Shown here: positions 52,392 to 60,440 of the stretch, in pieces
Numbering within the stretch: position 1 is the stretch's first letter
Layout of the letters: each line of letters starts with the position of its first letter
Origin: JAGFIY01 sp964499285
GTDB taxonomy: Bacteria > Bacteroidota > Ignavibacteria > Ignavibacteriales > Melioribacteraceae
Direction: 5' to 3'
DNA: 64,000 bases
Assembly (NCBI GenBank): GCA_964499285.1
Contig: CAZCLA010000004.1
Location: 62,001 to 126,000, forward strand
The notes under the pieces: model-generated
The model's database searches: none
What the model was told of the DNA's origin: nothing
The model's input: only the letters and a program-made list of their open reading frames with translations
Program-made: the position numbers and the translations under genes

Positions 52392-53756
52392 ATGCTTCGT
52401 TTATTAAAAAATATTAATAGGATAGTGCTGAAAAATTTATTTACAAATTTAATAATACTGCTGATTGTTAGCATCAATCTTACAGCTCAAAACGGGATTA
52501 TCAAAAGTTATTATGGACCAAAACAGCTTCGTGCTAAACTCTCGTTTGCAAACGATGTTTTAGACGGAACTTGTTATTGGTATTTTGAAAACGGAAATCT
52601 AAAATCAGAAAAAACTTATTCTAACGGAAAATTGCATGGATTGGTTAAAGAATTTCAAGAAAGCGGGCTTCCAAGTGAAGAATACTATGTTAATTACGGC
52701 ATAAAAGACGGAATCTATAAATCTTATTGGGAAAACGGGGCATTGAAAGAAGTCCGGACTTATGATGCTGGAATTCTTGTAAAACAAGTTACGATTGATT
52801 TTGATCCGTTTTATGTTCCACCAGTTGATTCCTATGCCGGGGCTGCTAATTCAAGTGCACGTCCAAAAGAAGAAGTCATCTGTGATGCGGAAATATGTGC
52901 TTCTCCAATTGGAGGTGCTAAAGCTATAGAAGAAAGAATTATGTATCCGGAAGAAGCACTTCTTTATGGATTGGAAGGGACGGTCACGCTGATAGTGACT
53001 ATTGACGTAAATGGATTTGCTGAAAATGTAATTGTCCTGCGGGGAATTGGGCTTGGTTGTGATGAGGCAGCTGTGGAAGCTGTTAAGAAGAGTAGATTCT
53101 TGCCCGGTCAGAATGGGGGCGAAATCGTTAAATCTAATCTTACTCTCGATTTACATTTCTCGATTGAGAACGCAAATAAAGCTAAATCGGATATAGTTTC
53201 AATTCAAGAGAAATATGATGTCTCCGAACCGGTTATAGAATCATTAATATCCGATGAGGAAAACGATAATCAAATAACATATTACAATCCGGAAAAATCA
53301 ACAGCCTCATCGAAAGTAATTGAAGATAATAGAGAAAAAAATAATATTGAGAACAGTGATCTGGTAATTGATGATAATGTGATTGATCGAGTTCGTGTTG
53401 AACAGGATAAGAAGGAAATCGATTATATAAATTTATCGTGCAATGTTGAAAAATGTCCTGAACCAAAAGGCGGTATGGCAGCGATAATGGAAAATTTTAA
53501 AGTACCAGCGAGAGCAATAGAGTTAAAAGCCTATGGAGATGTTGTTATCTCCGCCGAGATTGATAAATACGGAAACGTAAGAAATACAAAAGTGTTAGAA
53601 AGTATCGGATATGGATGTGAGGTCGCGGCTGAAGTTGCGATACTTGATACCAAATTTAATCCGGGTAAACTGAACGGAGAGCGCGTCGATTCTGAGTTGA
53701 TAATTATTATTCCCGTCCGTCCGGGATTAATTAACGATCTTCTGGAATTTCGATAA
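52392..53756 (+). CDS. MORN-like repeat protein with two TonB C-terminal domains
   Basis: A 454-residue secreted or membrane-anchored protein. A signal or anchor (FTNLIILLIVSINLTAQ) precedes MORN/YwqK-like repeats (YFENGNLKSEKTYSNGKLHG and YWENGALKEVRTYDAG). Two TonB C-terminal folds follow, near 165-255 and 350-450, each with a cysteine pair near its start (CDAEICASPIGG and CNVEKCPEPKGG) and one Cys near GLGCDEAA/GYGCEVAA. A duplicated TonB-C module without the usual N-terminal proline-rich linker suggests the protein does not energise transport like TonB; it may be an envelope adaptor. The function is not known. Confidence 0.82.
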   Translation: MLRLLKNINRIVLKNLFTNLIILLIVSINLTAQNGIIKSYYGPKQLRAKLSFANDVLDGTCYWYFENGNLKSEKTYSNGKLHGLVKEFQESGLPSEEYYVNYGIKDGIYKSYWENGALKEVRTYDAGILVKQVTIDFDPFYVPPVDSYAGAANSSARPKEEVICDAEICASPIGGAKAIEERIMYPEEALLYGLEGTVTLIVTIDVNGFAENVIVLRGIGLGCDEAAVEAVKKSRFLPGQNGGEIVKSNLTLDLHFSIENANKAKSDIVSIQEKYDVSEPVIESLISDEENDNQITYYNPEKSTASSKVIEDNREKNNIENSDLVIDDNVIDRVRVEQDKKEIDYINLSCNVEKCPEPKGGMAAIMENFKVPARAIELKAYGDVVISAEIDKYGNVRNTKVLESIGYGCEVAAEVAILDTKFNPGKLNGERVDSELIIIIPVRPGLINDLLEFR

Positions 53757-53774
53757 ATTTATAATCCACTTACC

Positions 53775-53821
53775 GTTCAAAGGAAAGATTATAAAACTTT
53801 TCGTTTTTCTTTCCTTTGAAC
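53775..53821. repeat. Perfect 13-bp hairpin between convergent genes
   Basis: GTTCAAAGGAAAG (53775-53787) pairs with CTTTCCTTTGAAC (53809-53821) around a 21-nt loop. No T run follows on either strand, so it is a weak terminator or an RNA-stabilising stem for the two convergent genes. Confidence 0.55.
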
Positions 53822-53836
53822 AGTATTGAATTAAAA

Positions 53837-55504
53837 CTAATTGCTTTTTTCAATTGCAAATTGCGGATTTATATCAACCGGAAGTTCCTTCAATTTTTCA
53901 ATCAATATCCTCATAGAAGGAGATTCTATCCCATATTTTGCAATAGTATTTTTTGCTTCTTCATAATCTCCGGTTGCTTGTATCATAAGAATTTTATTTG
54001 CAAGATTTTTTAATGCCGGATAAATTTTCTCGTAATTTACGCTAACCGTTTGTGAGGTTTCATCAAACTCATAACCTCCGTTTTCTAACAGATAATTATA
54101 TATTATTGCGGTTCCGCCTCCATGAGCTTCGTTTATCCCAAATCTAACAGATCTGAAAACGCCGGCTAGAAAAGTCGACCAGATTTCTTTTTCAAATTCT
54201 TTCGGGAACACACCTTTTTCAATCATAAAAATGTTGTTGAACATCCCTAATATGTCAGCTTTACATTCCTCCAATTTTGAATATGTTTCTTTCAGTTCCT
54301 TCTTTACTTCAGTCTCTCGACCATCAACCGTAATAAATCCCGGACCAATTCCGTGCGACATTTCGTGCATAAGAGTATGATTAAAGAAACCATCGAAGGT
54401 GACATATTTTAGGTCTTCTTCTTGAAGTACTTTTACAGCAATAGGGTAGAGGAGCTTTTCAAATTTTGCCTCATGTAAATTTTTAATCATAACTTTTTTT
54501 GAACCTTTTGCTGATCTCACTCTTTCATCATTCGGAAGATTGAATGCCAATGTTTGAACTCCGGCTTTTGTATCTCCGGCGCTGAAGACTTCCTGCACAA
54601 CAACAATCGGGGATTCACTACCTCTTTCAAAATTTTTGTGTTCTTCAGGAAGAGGCAGATTTTCTTCCATTTCGGTTAAATAGCTGGCAAACTTTTCAAG
54701 CTTCGATGTTTCCACCGGATCAACGATTGTCAGAAAACATTCAAATGCTGCTTTGTAGTTAAAAAGCTCATCTTCATAAACTTCATATGGCCCAATTATT
54801 ACTTCAATTGTGTGATCTTTCAAATCCATCCACGCCATATCACTTTCAAAATAGTCGTTTGTTTCAAATGCTTTTGCACGAGTAAGAAGATAATTTTTTA
54901 GTGATGGATTGTCCGCATACTCGGCTGCTTCATTCATCAGTGTTCTAATTTGACTCAACTGTGGTTTGTAGTATTCTGTGTAAGGTATTGCTTTAAGTTT
55001 ATCCCCGTCTCTTCTAATAACGGTAAATTCGGAGGTGAATGCTTTTTCGTCTTCGGGGTGATTTTTAATCCAATTTTCAAATTCTTCTTTTGTCATATCG
55101 AAAGGATAAAAATTAGCACCTTTAGGTTTCTCCTCATTTGCGTAAAATGGTTTGTTGTGATCGAGTCTATCAAAAGGTCCAAACATAATATTAAAATATT
55201 CAAGCAATTTCTTATCGTTAAGATCGCTTGAATTCATCAGTTCACTTTTCATGTCATTATTTTTATGATAAACTTGATCTAGGAAAATATCGTCTATAAT
55301 TTTTGCGGCTTCGTACAATTTATCTACTACAACTTTTTGATTTTCATCAAGGAGAGAGTCATCGTATTTGATTTCTGTTTTCGCAAATTGATTTATCTTT
55401 GCTTCAATTCCTTTCATGCTATTCTCGGTTTGTTGTTCTTCAGTTTTGCAGCCTATTAATCCAATAGTAATAAAGATAACAAAGAGTGGAAATCGAAATT
55501 TCAT
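53837..55504 (-). CDS. M49-like metallopeptidase lipoprotein
   Basis: A 555-residue exported lipoprotein (LFVIFITIGLIGC). The motif MHEMSHGIGPG gives an HExxH zinc site rather than the classical M49 HExxGH, and EECKADILGMFN supplies the downstream Glu ligand. The similarity is to the M49 dipeptidyl-peptidase III-like Zn hydrolases of Bacteroidota. The promoter carries TAACTTTG, as atpD. It is a single gene. Confidence 0.85.
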   Translation of the reverse strand: MKFRFPLFVIFITIGLIGCKTEEQQTENSMKGIEAKINQFAKTEIKYDDSLLDENQKVVVDKLYEAAKIIDDIFLDQVYHKNNDMKSELMNSSDLNDKKLLEYFNIMFGPFDRLDHNKPFYANEEKPKGANFYPFDMTKEEFENWIKNHPEDEKAFTSEFTVIRRDGDKLKAIPYTEYYKPQLSQIRTLMNEAAEYADNPSLKNYLLTRAKAFETNDYFESDMAWMDLKDHTIEVIIGPYEVYEDELFNYKAAFECFLTIVDPVETSKLEKFASYLTEMEENLPLPEEHKNFERGSESPIVVVQEVFSAGDTKAGVQTLAFNLPNDERVRSAKGSKKVMIKNLHEAKFEKLLYPIAVKVLQEEDLKYVTFDGFFNHTLMHEMSHGIGPGFITVDGRETEVKKELKETYSKLEECKADILGMFNNIFMIEKGVFPKEFEKEIWSTFLAGVFRSVRFGINEAHGGGTAIIYNYLLENGGYEFDETSQTVSVNYEKIYPALKNLANKILMIQATGDYEEAKNTIAKYGIESPSMRILIEKLKELPVDINPQFAIEKSN

Positions 55505-55532
55505 TGTTTACTCCTTTTTATTTTTTTCAGCT

Positions 55533-55540
55533 CAAAGTTA
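55533..55540 (-). promoter_or_regulatory. TAACTTTG -7 element of the M49 gene
   Basis: On the minus strand TAACTTTG ends 29 bp before the start codon, the same octamer and distance as for atpD. A TTCG 20 bp upstream is a poor -33 box. Confidence 0.5.
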
Positions 55541-55654
55541 GTAATACTTGTCGAAATTTTCGAATTTTTTCGATATCTGTACAATGAGTGTCCACTTAAT
55601 TGAACATTCCATTTCAGTTATGGGCGAAAAAGTTAGAATTTACAAGGAAAATGC

Positions 55655-55671
55655 TTGGCACAACGATTGAT
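55655..55671 (+). promoter_or_regulatory. Weak sigma-54-like element upstream of the aromatic-rich protein gene
   Basis: TTGGCAC, five bases, then TTGATA, 48 bp before the ATG at 55704: perfect -24 half, but the -12 is GA in place of GC. No TAnnTTTG element was seen in this spacer. Confidence 0.3.
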
Positions 55672-55703
55672 AAATACGGTTAGAACATTTAAAGGAGGCT
55701 GAG

Positions 55704-57074
55704 ATGAAAAAGATGTTGATAATGATTGCATTAGTATTTTTCGCTTTCAAAGCAGAAGCAAAGAACAACGCATACATTGATTTTGATATTTTTTATTCCG
55801 AGTTGTCGCCCTATGGCGAATGGGTAACTGTTGGTGCAGCCACTGCTTGGCGACCAGTTCGTATTGAAGTCGGCTGGAATCCTTACAGCGTAGGAAGATG
55901 GGTTTGGACGGATTACGGTTGGTATTGGGATTCATACGAGCCTTTCGGCTGGGCAACCTATCATTATGGAAGATGGACTTATGATAATTACTACGGCTGG
56001 ATATGGGTCCCGGATTATACTTGGGGACCTTCATGGGTAGAATGGAGATACAACGATTATTATATCGGTTGGGCTCCTCTTCCGCCGATTGCGACTTTTA
56101 GTGTAAGTGTTGGAATTCATTTCGGTTCTAGTTGGCACTCACCATATCATCATTGGCACTTTGTCAGTTATAATTACTTTTGCCATGACAACGTAAACTA
56201 TTATATGGAAGCGCCGGTTTACAATCAAAAAATATTCAGCCAGACAAAGTACCGAACAAACTACTATTCTCAAGGTGATAGAATCGTCAATGGAGGCGTT
56301 GACAGAAATTTGGTTGAACGACGAAGTAATCAAAAAATTGAGAGAAGAGATTTAGTGGTAACTCGTGACAGTAAATCTTTTTCATCAAGAAGTAGAGACA
56401 ATCAAAGAGAAGTTGTTGCATATCGTCCCGATATTAAGGATGCATCAAGAAATAGTTCTAGAATTACTTCAGACACAAGGTCGGTTGAGAACAGAAGAAT
56501 CGATACAAAAGCAGGCGAGAACTCAAGAAAAAGAAATGTTGAATCCAGGAATGTCAGTAGAGATTATAACAGCATAAACTCAAACAGCCGTAAAATTGAG
56601 AACAGAACAAATAGTAATGAATCTAGAACTGTGGAGAGTAGAAGCAGCAATTTATTCGATCAGTTAAAAAAATCAAAAGCTGAAGCAGAAAGAAACAGAA
56701 CCATTACAAACAGAAATAATACCACTGATTCTAGAACAATTACAAGAGAGAAGAAATCTTCGGGTACAAGAACTTATAATTCAATTCCCGAATCGAAGAA
56801 GAGCAGTAGTTCAAACTCGCGATCTTATGTGCCTCAATCCAAACCCCGTTCAAATTCTTCGGAGGTAAACCGATCGAACACTAGAAATTATTCTTCTCCT
56901 TCATCTTCATCAAACCGGAGTAAATCTTACGACAGTAAAAGTACTTCCCGAAGTAAGCCTGCTGTAAAGAGTAGTTCAAGGTCAAGTAGTTCGAAAAGTT
57001 ACGGAACGAAAAGTAGTTCATCATCTAGATCAAAATCAACTAAGAGCAGCGGTAATTCAAGAACAAGAAAGTGA
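55704..57074 (+). CDS. DUF6600-like Trp/Tyr-rich protein with an Arg/Ser-rich tail
   Basis: A 456-residue exported protein (MLIMIALVFFAFKAEA signal). Residues 25-150 are crowded with Trp and Tyr in YGEWV, YGRWTYDNYYGWIWVPDY and WEWRYNDYY-type repeats, matching a family I know as DUF6600. The remaining ~270 residues are a low-complexity tail of Arg, Ser, Asn and Thr with few hydrophobic residues, probably disordered and basic. A full AAAGGAGG site precedes the ATG. It is a single gene; the function is unknown. The tail might bind polyanions (inference). Confidence 0.82.
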   Translation: MKKMLIMIALVFFAFKAEAKNNAYIDFDIFYSELSPYGEWVTVGAATAWRPVRIEVGWNPYSVGRWVWTDYGWYWDSYEPFGWATYHYGRWTYDNYYGWIWVPDYTWGPSWVEWRYNDYYIGWAPLPPIATFSVSVGIHFGSSWHSPYHHWHFVSYNYFCHDNVNYYMEAPVYNQKIFSQTKYRTNYYSQGDRIVNGGVDRNLVERRSNQKIERRDLVVTRDSKSFSSRSRDNQREVVAYRPDIKDASRNSSRITSDTRSVENRRIDTKAGENSRKRNVESRNVSRDYNSINSNSRKIENRTNSNESRTVESRSSNLFDQLKKSKAEAERNRTITNRNNTTDSRTITREKKSSGTRTYNSIPESKKSSSSNSRSYVPQSKPRSNSSEVNRSNTRNYSSPSSSSNRSKSYDSKSTSRSKPAVKSSSRSSSSKSYGTKSSSSSRSKSTKSSGNSRTRK

Positions 57075-57110
57075 TAGTTGATAGGAAATAATGTTCGTTT
57101 TAAACAAAAA

Positions 57111-57138
57111 AAGTCCGGTAATTTACCGGACTTTTTTA
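57111..57138. terminator. Bidirectional terminator between the aromatic-rich gene and rpmB
   Basis: AAGTCCGGTAA (57111-57121) and TTACCGGACTT (57123-57133) form a near-complete palindrome, with an A run before and a T run after it, so it works for both convergent genes. Confidence 0.85.
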
Positions 57139-57157
57139 ATCAATCATTCTAATGAAA

Positions 57158-57397
57158 TTATCTAACTTTGATTTGTTTTTCTCTTATCAACTTTGCTAGA
57201 TCTGAGGTTCCATTTTTAGAAATTGTTTTCAAAGCACTTGCAGATAATTTGATAGTCACAAATCTGTTCAATTCTTTTACCCATATTCTCTTTTTCTGAA
57301 GATTGGGCAAAAATCTACGCTTTGTCTTGTTGTGAGCGTGAGAAATATTATTTCCTGTCTTTGGACCCACACCTGTATATTGACATTTTCTCGACAT
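57158..57397 (-). CDS. rpmB: Ribosomal protein L28
   Basis: The 79-residue 50S protein L28. MSRKCQYTGVGPKTGNNISHAHNKTKRRF is the family N-terminus, and the start at 57397 has a GGAG site. A longer frame at 57409 adds three residues and is not preferred. A TATATTTG element lies upstream. Confidence 0.97.
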   Translation of the reverse strand: MSRKCQYTGVGPKTGNNISHAHNKTKRRFLPNLQKKRIWVKELNRFVTIKLSASALKTISKNGTSDLAKLIREKQIKVR

Positions 57398-57432
57398 TAT
57401 TATCTCCAATAATTCACTTTTTTCAAAGAATT

Positions 57433-57440
57433 CAAATATA
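57433..57440 (-). promoter_or_regulatory. -7 element of rpmB
   Basis: TATATTTG on the minus strand matches TAnnTTTG exactly, 36 bp before the start. Confidence 0.5.
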
Positions 57441-57476
57441 ATAACAGATTTTGAAAAATAAAAGAAAATAATTTTT

Positions 57477-57983
57477 CTATGCTTGAGGCACAGAACCTCT
57501 TCTGCCTAATTCACGGTCGAGCATAAACAAACCGCTTTTTGATTCCCCAACAAGTTTGAAGTTTTCTACAATTTCTGCAGCCGTTGCTTCCTCCTCAACT
57601 TGTTCATCAACAAACCAATGCAGGAATGTGCTAGTAGCATGGTCTTTTTCAATAACGGCTAAGTCCAGAAGTTCATTTATGCTTTTGGTAATGAATTTTT
57701 CGTGATCTAACGCTGCCTCGAATGCGGATTGGGGTGATTCCCACTTTTCTTGAGGTTTTTCAAGTTTTTCGAGTTTTACTCTTGCACCCACACGAATAAT
57801 GAAATCATAGAACTTCATTGCGTGAACATGTTCTTCATCGGATTGAAGTTTCATCCAGCGAGCCATACCGGTAAGATTTTCTTCCTCAAAGTATGCTGCC
57901 ATCGCCAAATATAAATATGAAGAAAAAAGTTCTTTATTTAATTGCAAATTTAGAGCATCCTGCATTTTTTTAGATATCATCAT
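57477..57983 (-). CDS. Ferritin
   Basis: A 168-residue iron-storage protein of the bacterial non-haem ferritin type. Ferroxidase ligands are in KELFSSYLYLAM, EEHVHAMKFYDF and VDEQVEEEA. A longer frame reaches 58046, but the GAGG site and the two adjacent ATGs at 57983/57980 support this start. It is single and close to the divergent GH18 gene. It buffers iron, as Dps does near the window's end. Confidence 0.95.
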   Translation of the reverse strand: MMISKKMQDALNLQLNKELFSSYLYLAMAAYFEEENLTGMARWMKLQSDEEHVHAMKFYDFIIRVGARVKLEKLEKPQEKWESPQSAFEAALDHEKFITKSINELLDLAVIEKDHATSTFLHWFVDEQVEEEATAAEIVENFKLVGESKSGLFMLDRELGRRGSVPQA

Positions 57984-58072
57984 TTTAACCTCGTTTTGTT
58001 TGTTTATTTTTCGTTTTAAGTTATCTAATTGCTTATATTTTATCAATCGTAATTTATCTAAGAAACTAAAAT

Positions 58073-59548
58073 ATGCGATTTTGCAAAATAATACCAGTTA
58101 TCCTTATTTTTGGTTCCATAATTTTTGCACAATCTGAAACTATTCACGAGAAGGACTTCCTTACTTATTTTAAAATTCGGAATAAATTTCAAGCTTCCTC
58201 ATACGAAAATGTGTTAATAAGGCCATTAGTTCAAAAAGAGAAAAACCTTACTCACTCGATTTTTGGATTTTTACCGGATTGGGAATTCGTACAATCACCG
58301 CTACTTAGATATGATTTGTTAACGCACGTTGGAATATTTCCTTTTGAGACAGATTCGCTTGGAAATGTTAGTATTCCGATGAACTGGCCGTGGACTAATT
58401 TTATTAATGAAGCTCATGAAGAAGGCATTAAGATCTTGATGACCATCGTAAATTTTAATCCGGATCATATACGGTCAATTATTACGAATGAAGAAATTAA
58501 ATTCAATTTAATAAATAACATTCTTTCGATTATTACGGTTTTTAATCTAGATGGAATAATTGTGGATTTTGAAGGGCTGTATGATGAAGATGAAGGGGAG
58601 CCGATAGTGAATTTTATTGAAGACCTCTCAATTAGCATAAATTCGATTAATGAAAATTTGGAAGTGGCAATTGCAACTCCGGCAATTAATTGGAACAACG
58701 ACTGGAACTTTTCTGCATTGGCACAATACTGCGATTTTCTTTTTGTGATGGAATATGATTATTACGGAAGTTGGAGTGAAGTGACCGGACCGGTCGCCCC
58801 TCTTGAAGGAAATTTGTGGAATATCAACATCACAACTTCTTTACTTGATGACTATCAAGAAGTTTTATTTTCAGAGCCCCAAAAACTTATTATGGGGTTT
58901 CCTTATTACGGAGCACACTTTATAAGCGATGGGAACTACCCGGGAGCAAGCGTCATCCAGTTTGTTGATAATCCAAGGTATGAAGAAATTATAGACATAT
59001 CGGGTGCAGAATATCTTTGGTCGGATGAATTCAGAAACTCATGGTTAAGATGGAACGATATTGATTGGAATCAAATTTGGTTTGACGATTCACTGAGTTT
59101 ATCACTAAAATATGATTTTGCGATTGAAAATGATGTAAGAGGAATTGGTATTTGGGCACTTGGCTATGAAGGGGTATATCCGGAGCTATGGGATTTGATT
59201 GAGGATGAATTTTTTGATAATGCAAATGGAAATCTTGATGAAGATTTGGTGCAAACCGAATTTAAGTTGATGCAAAACTACCCAAATCCGTTTAACCCAA
59301 GAACAAAGATAAAATTTTCAATTCCAAATTTAGAGACAGAATATAATGTGTCTTTACGAATTTACGATATTCTCGGTAGGGAAATTAATACTATGTTTGA
59401 TAAAAAGATGAAAACTGGTTCTTATGAAGTTGAATTTCACGCCGAGGATTTGACGAGCGGGATATATTTTTATCGCATTGATATATATTCAGACGGACTT
59501 ACCTTTGGGAAAATTTCAGAGACCAAAAAGATGGTTTTATTAAAATAA
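58073..59548 (+). CDS. GH18-like secreted protein with a type IX sorting domain
   Basis: A 491-residue secreted protein (signal VILIFGSIIFAQ). The barrel has the GH18 strand-4 motif LDGIIVDFEG, with the catalytic acid Glu167 and Asp165 present but Ile at 163 where GH18 usually has Asp. A later barrel motif reads FLFVMEYDYYGSW. The C-terminal ~85 residues (NYPNPFNPRTKIKFSIP) are a type IX sorting domain, for export to the cell surface. It may act on chitin or peptidoglycan-like chains, or be a spore-coat-like YaaH relative; substrate is not settled. It overlaps the convergent patatin gene by 9 bp. Confidence 0.9.
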   Translation: MRFCKIIPVILIFGSIIFAQSETIHEKDFLTYFKIRNKFQASSYENVLIRPLVQKEKNLTHSIFGFLPDWEFVQSPLLRYDLLTHVGIFPFETDSLGNVSIPMNWPWTNFINEAHEEGIKILMTIVNFNPDHIRSIITNEEIKFNLINNILSIITVFNLDGIIVDFEGLYDEDEGEPIVNFIEDLSISINSINENLEVAIATPAINWNNDWNFSALAQYCDFLFVMEYDYYGSWSEVTGPVAPLEGNLWNINITTSLLDDYQEVLFSEPQKLIMGFPYYGAHFISDGNYPGASVIQFVDNPRYEEIIDISGAEYLWSDEFRNSWLRWNDIDWNQIWFDDSLSLSLKYDFAIENDVRGIGIWALGYEGVYPELWDLIEDEFFDNANGNLDEDLVQTEFKLMQNYPNPFNPRTKIKFSIPNLETEYNVSLRIYDILGREINTMFDKKMKTGSYEVEFHAEDLTSGIYFYRIDIYSDGLTFGKISETKKMVLLK

Positions 59549-60325
59549 TGTAGGTCTTTCAAAATCATTAGTCATTAAACTGACAAGTTCATTCTGTGAA
59601 ATCATTTTTGAATCCATCAAATTCATCATTACGCATTGTTGATCTGCATTCGCCGCAATTGTATTGTCAATTTTTATTTCAGCTGATAAGATCATAATTC
59701 CGTGTCTATGTTTAACAAGGTTTAAACTTCCGGTTACNNNNNNNNNNNNNNNNNNNNNNNNNNNNNNNNNNNNNNNNNNNNNNNNNNNNNNNNNNNNNNN
59801 NNNNNNNNNNNNNNNNNNNNNNNNNNNNNNNNNNNNNCTTGCTTTTATTGCTTCTCTTAAACTTCCTTTAGTAAAGTTTATTTCCTCACCGCTAATTAAG
59901 TCCGTAGCTATTGCAGAGAATTTTATTTTTAGACTCTCTATTTTTACATCGGGAATCAAATTATACATTTCGTTTGTAGTTTCTTCATCGAAATAAGAAA
60001 GATGGTTAAGAGACTTTAAAACTTGGTAACGCTTATCCAGGTAATCAAAAAATTGATCGAAGTAATTTTTATCAGGCTTTTCACTTTCACTTAATTTATC
60101 TATTCCCAGCTCCAAAAACTTAGGATGAATAACGGTTTCATAAATAAATTCTTCAACTTCTTTTGCGTTGCCGAGATAAGCATACATTCCACCGATAAGC
60201 GTACCCATACTGCATCCGATTATAACATCAACTTTGATGTTCTCTTTTTCGAGAACTTTAAGCACGCCTATGTGTGCCAATCCCCGTGCACCACCGCCGC
60301 CTAAAGCTAAACCGAATTTTGACAT
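59540..60325 (-). CDS. Patatin-like phospholipase, broken by a gap
   Basis: N-terminal oxyanion loop GGGGARG and nucleophile elbow GCSMG (Ser about 39) place it among bacterial patatin-like hydrolases of the RssA type. The gap falls in the region that should carry the catalytic DGG/A motif, so its presence cannot be confirmed. The ~65 residues after the gap (VTGSLNLVKHRHGIMILSAE) do not clearly match the family, so the true length and even continuity are open. It would hydrolyse acyl lipids in the envelope. Confidence 0.75.
   Translation of the reverse strand: MSKFGLALGGGGARGLAHIGVLKVLEKENIKVDVIIGCSMGTLIGGMYAYLGNAKEVEEFIYETVIHPKFLELGIDKLSESEKPDKNYFDQFFDYLDKRYQVLKSLNHLSYFDEETTNEMYNLIPDVKIESLKIKFSAIATDLISGEEINFTKGSLREAIKAXXXXXXXXXXXXXXXXXXXXXXXXXXXXXXXXXXVTGSLNLVKHRHGIMILSAEIKIDNTIAANADQQCVMMNLMDSKMISQNELVSLMTNDFERPTLF
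59738..59837. other. 100-N scaffold gap, flanks not duplicated
   Basis: The flanks do not share the 55-bp overlap, so this is probably a real gap of unknown length inside the patatin gene. Confidence 0.9.
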
Positions 60326-60373
60326 TTTCTCTCCGTAACCTGATTATCGTTTTGTAAAACTGAAATACTTTTT

Positions 60374-60439
60374 CTTTGCGTCTCGGTGCCTTCGCGGTTA
60401 GACAATAATATCAACCGCAAGGACTCAAGGGACGCAAAG
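60374..60439. repeat. Imperfect inverted repeat with GCGTC/GACGC arms
   Basis: CTTTGCGTC (60374-60382) pairs with GACGCAAAG (60431-60439) and CGCGGTT (60393-60399) with AACCGC (60413-60418), with mismatches between them. The two arms resemble the widespread AACCGC...GACGCAAAG intergenic repeats of many bacteria. It lies between the patatin and Cfa genes. Confidence 0.6.
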
Positions 60440-60440
60440 G

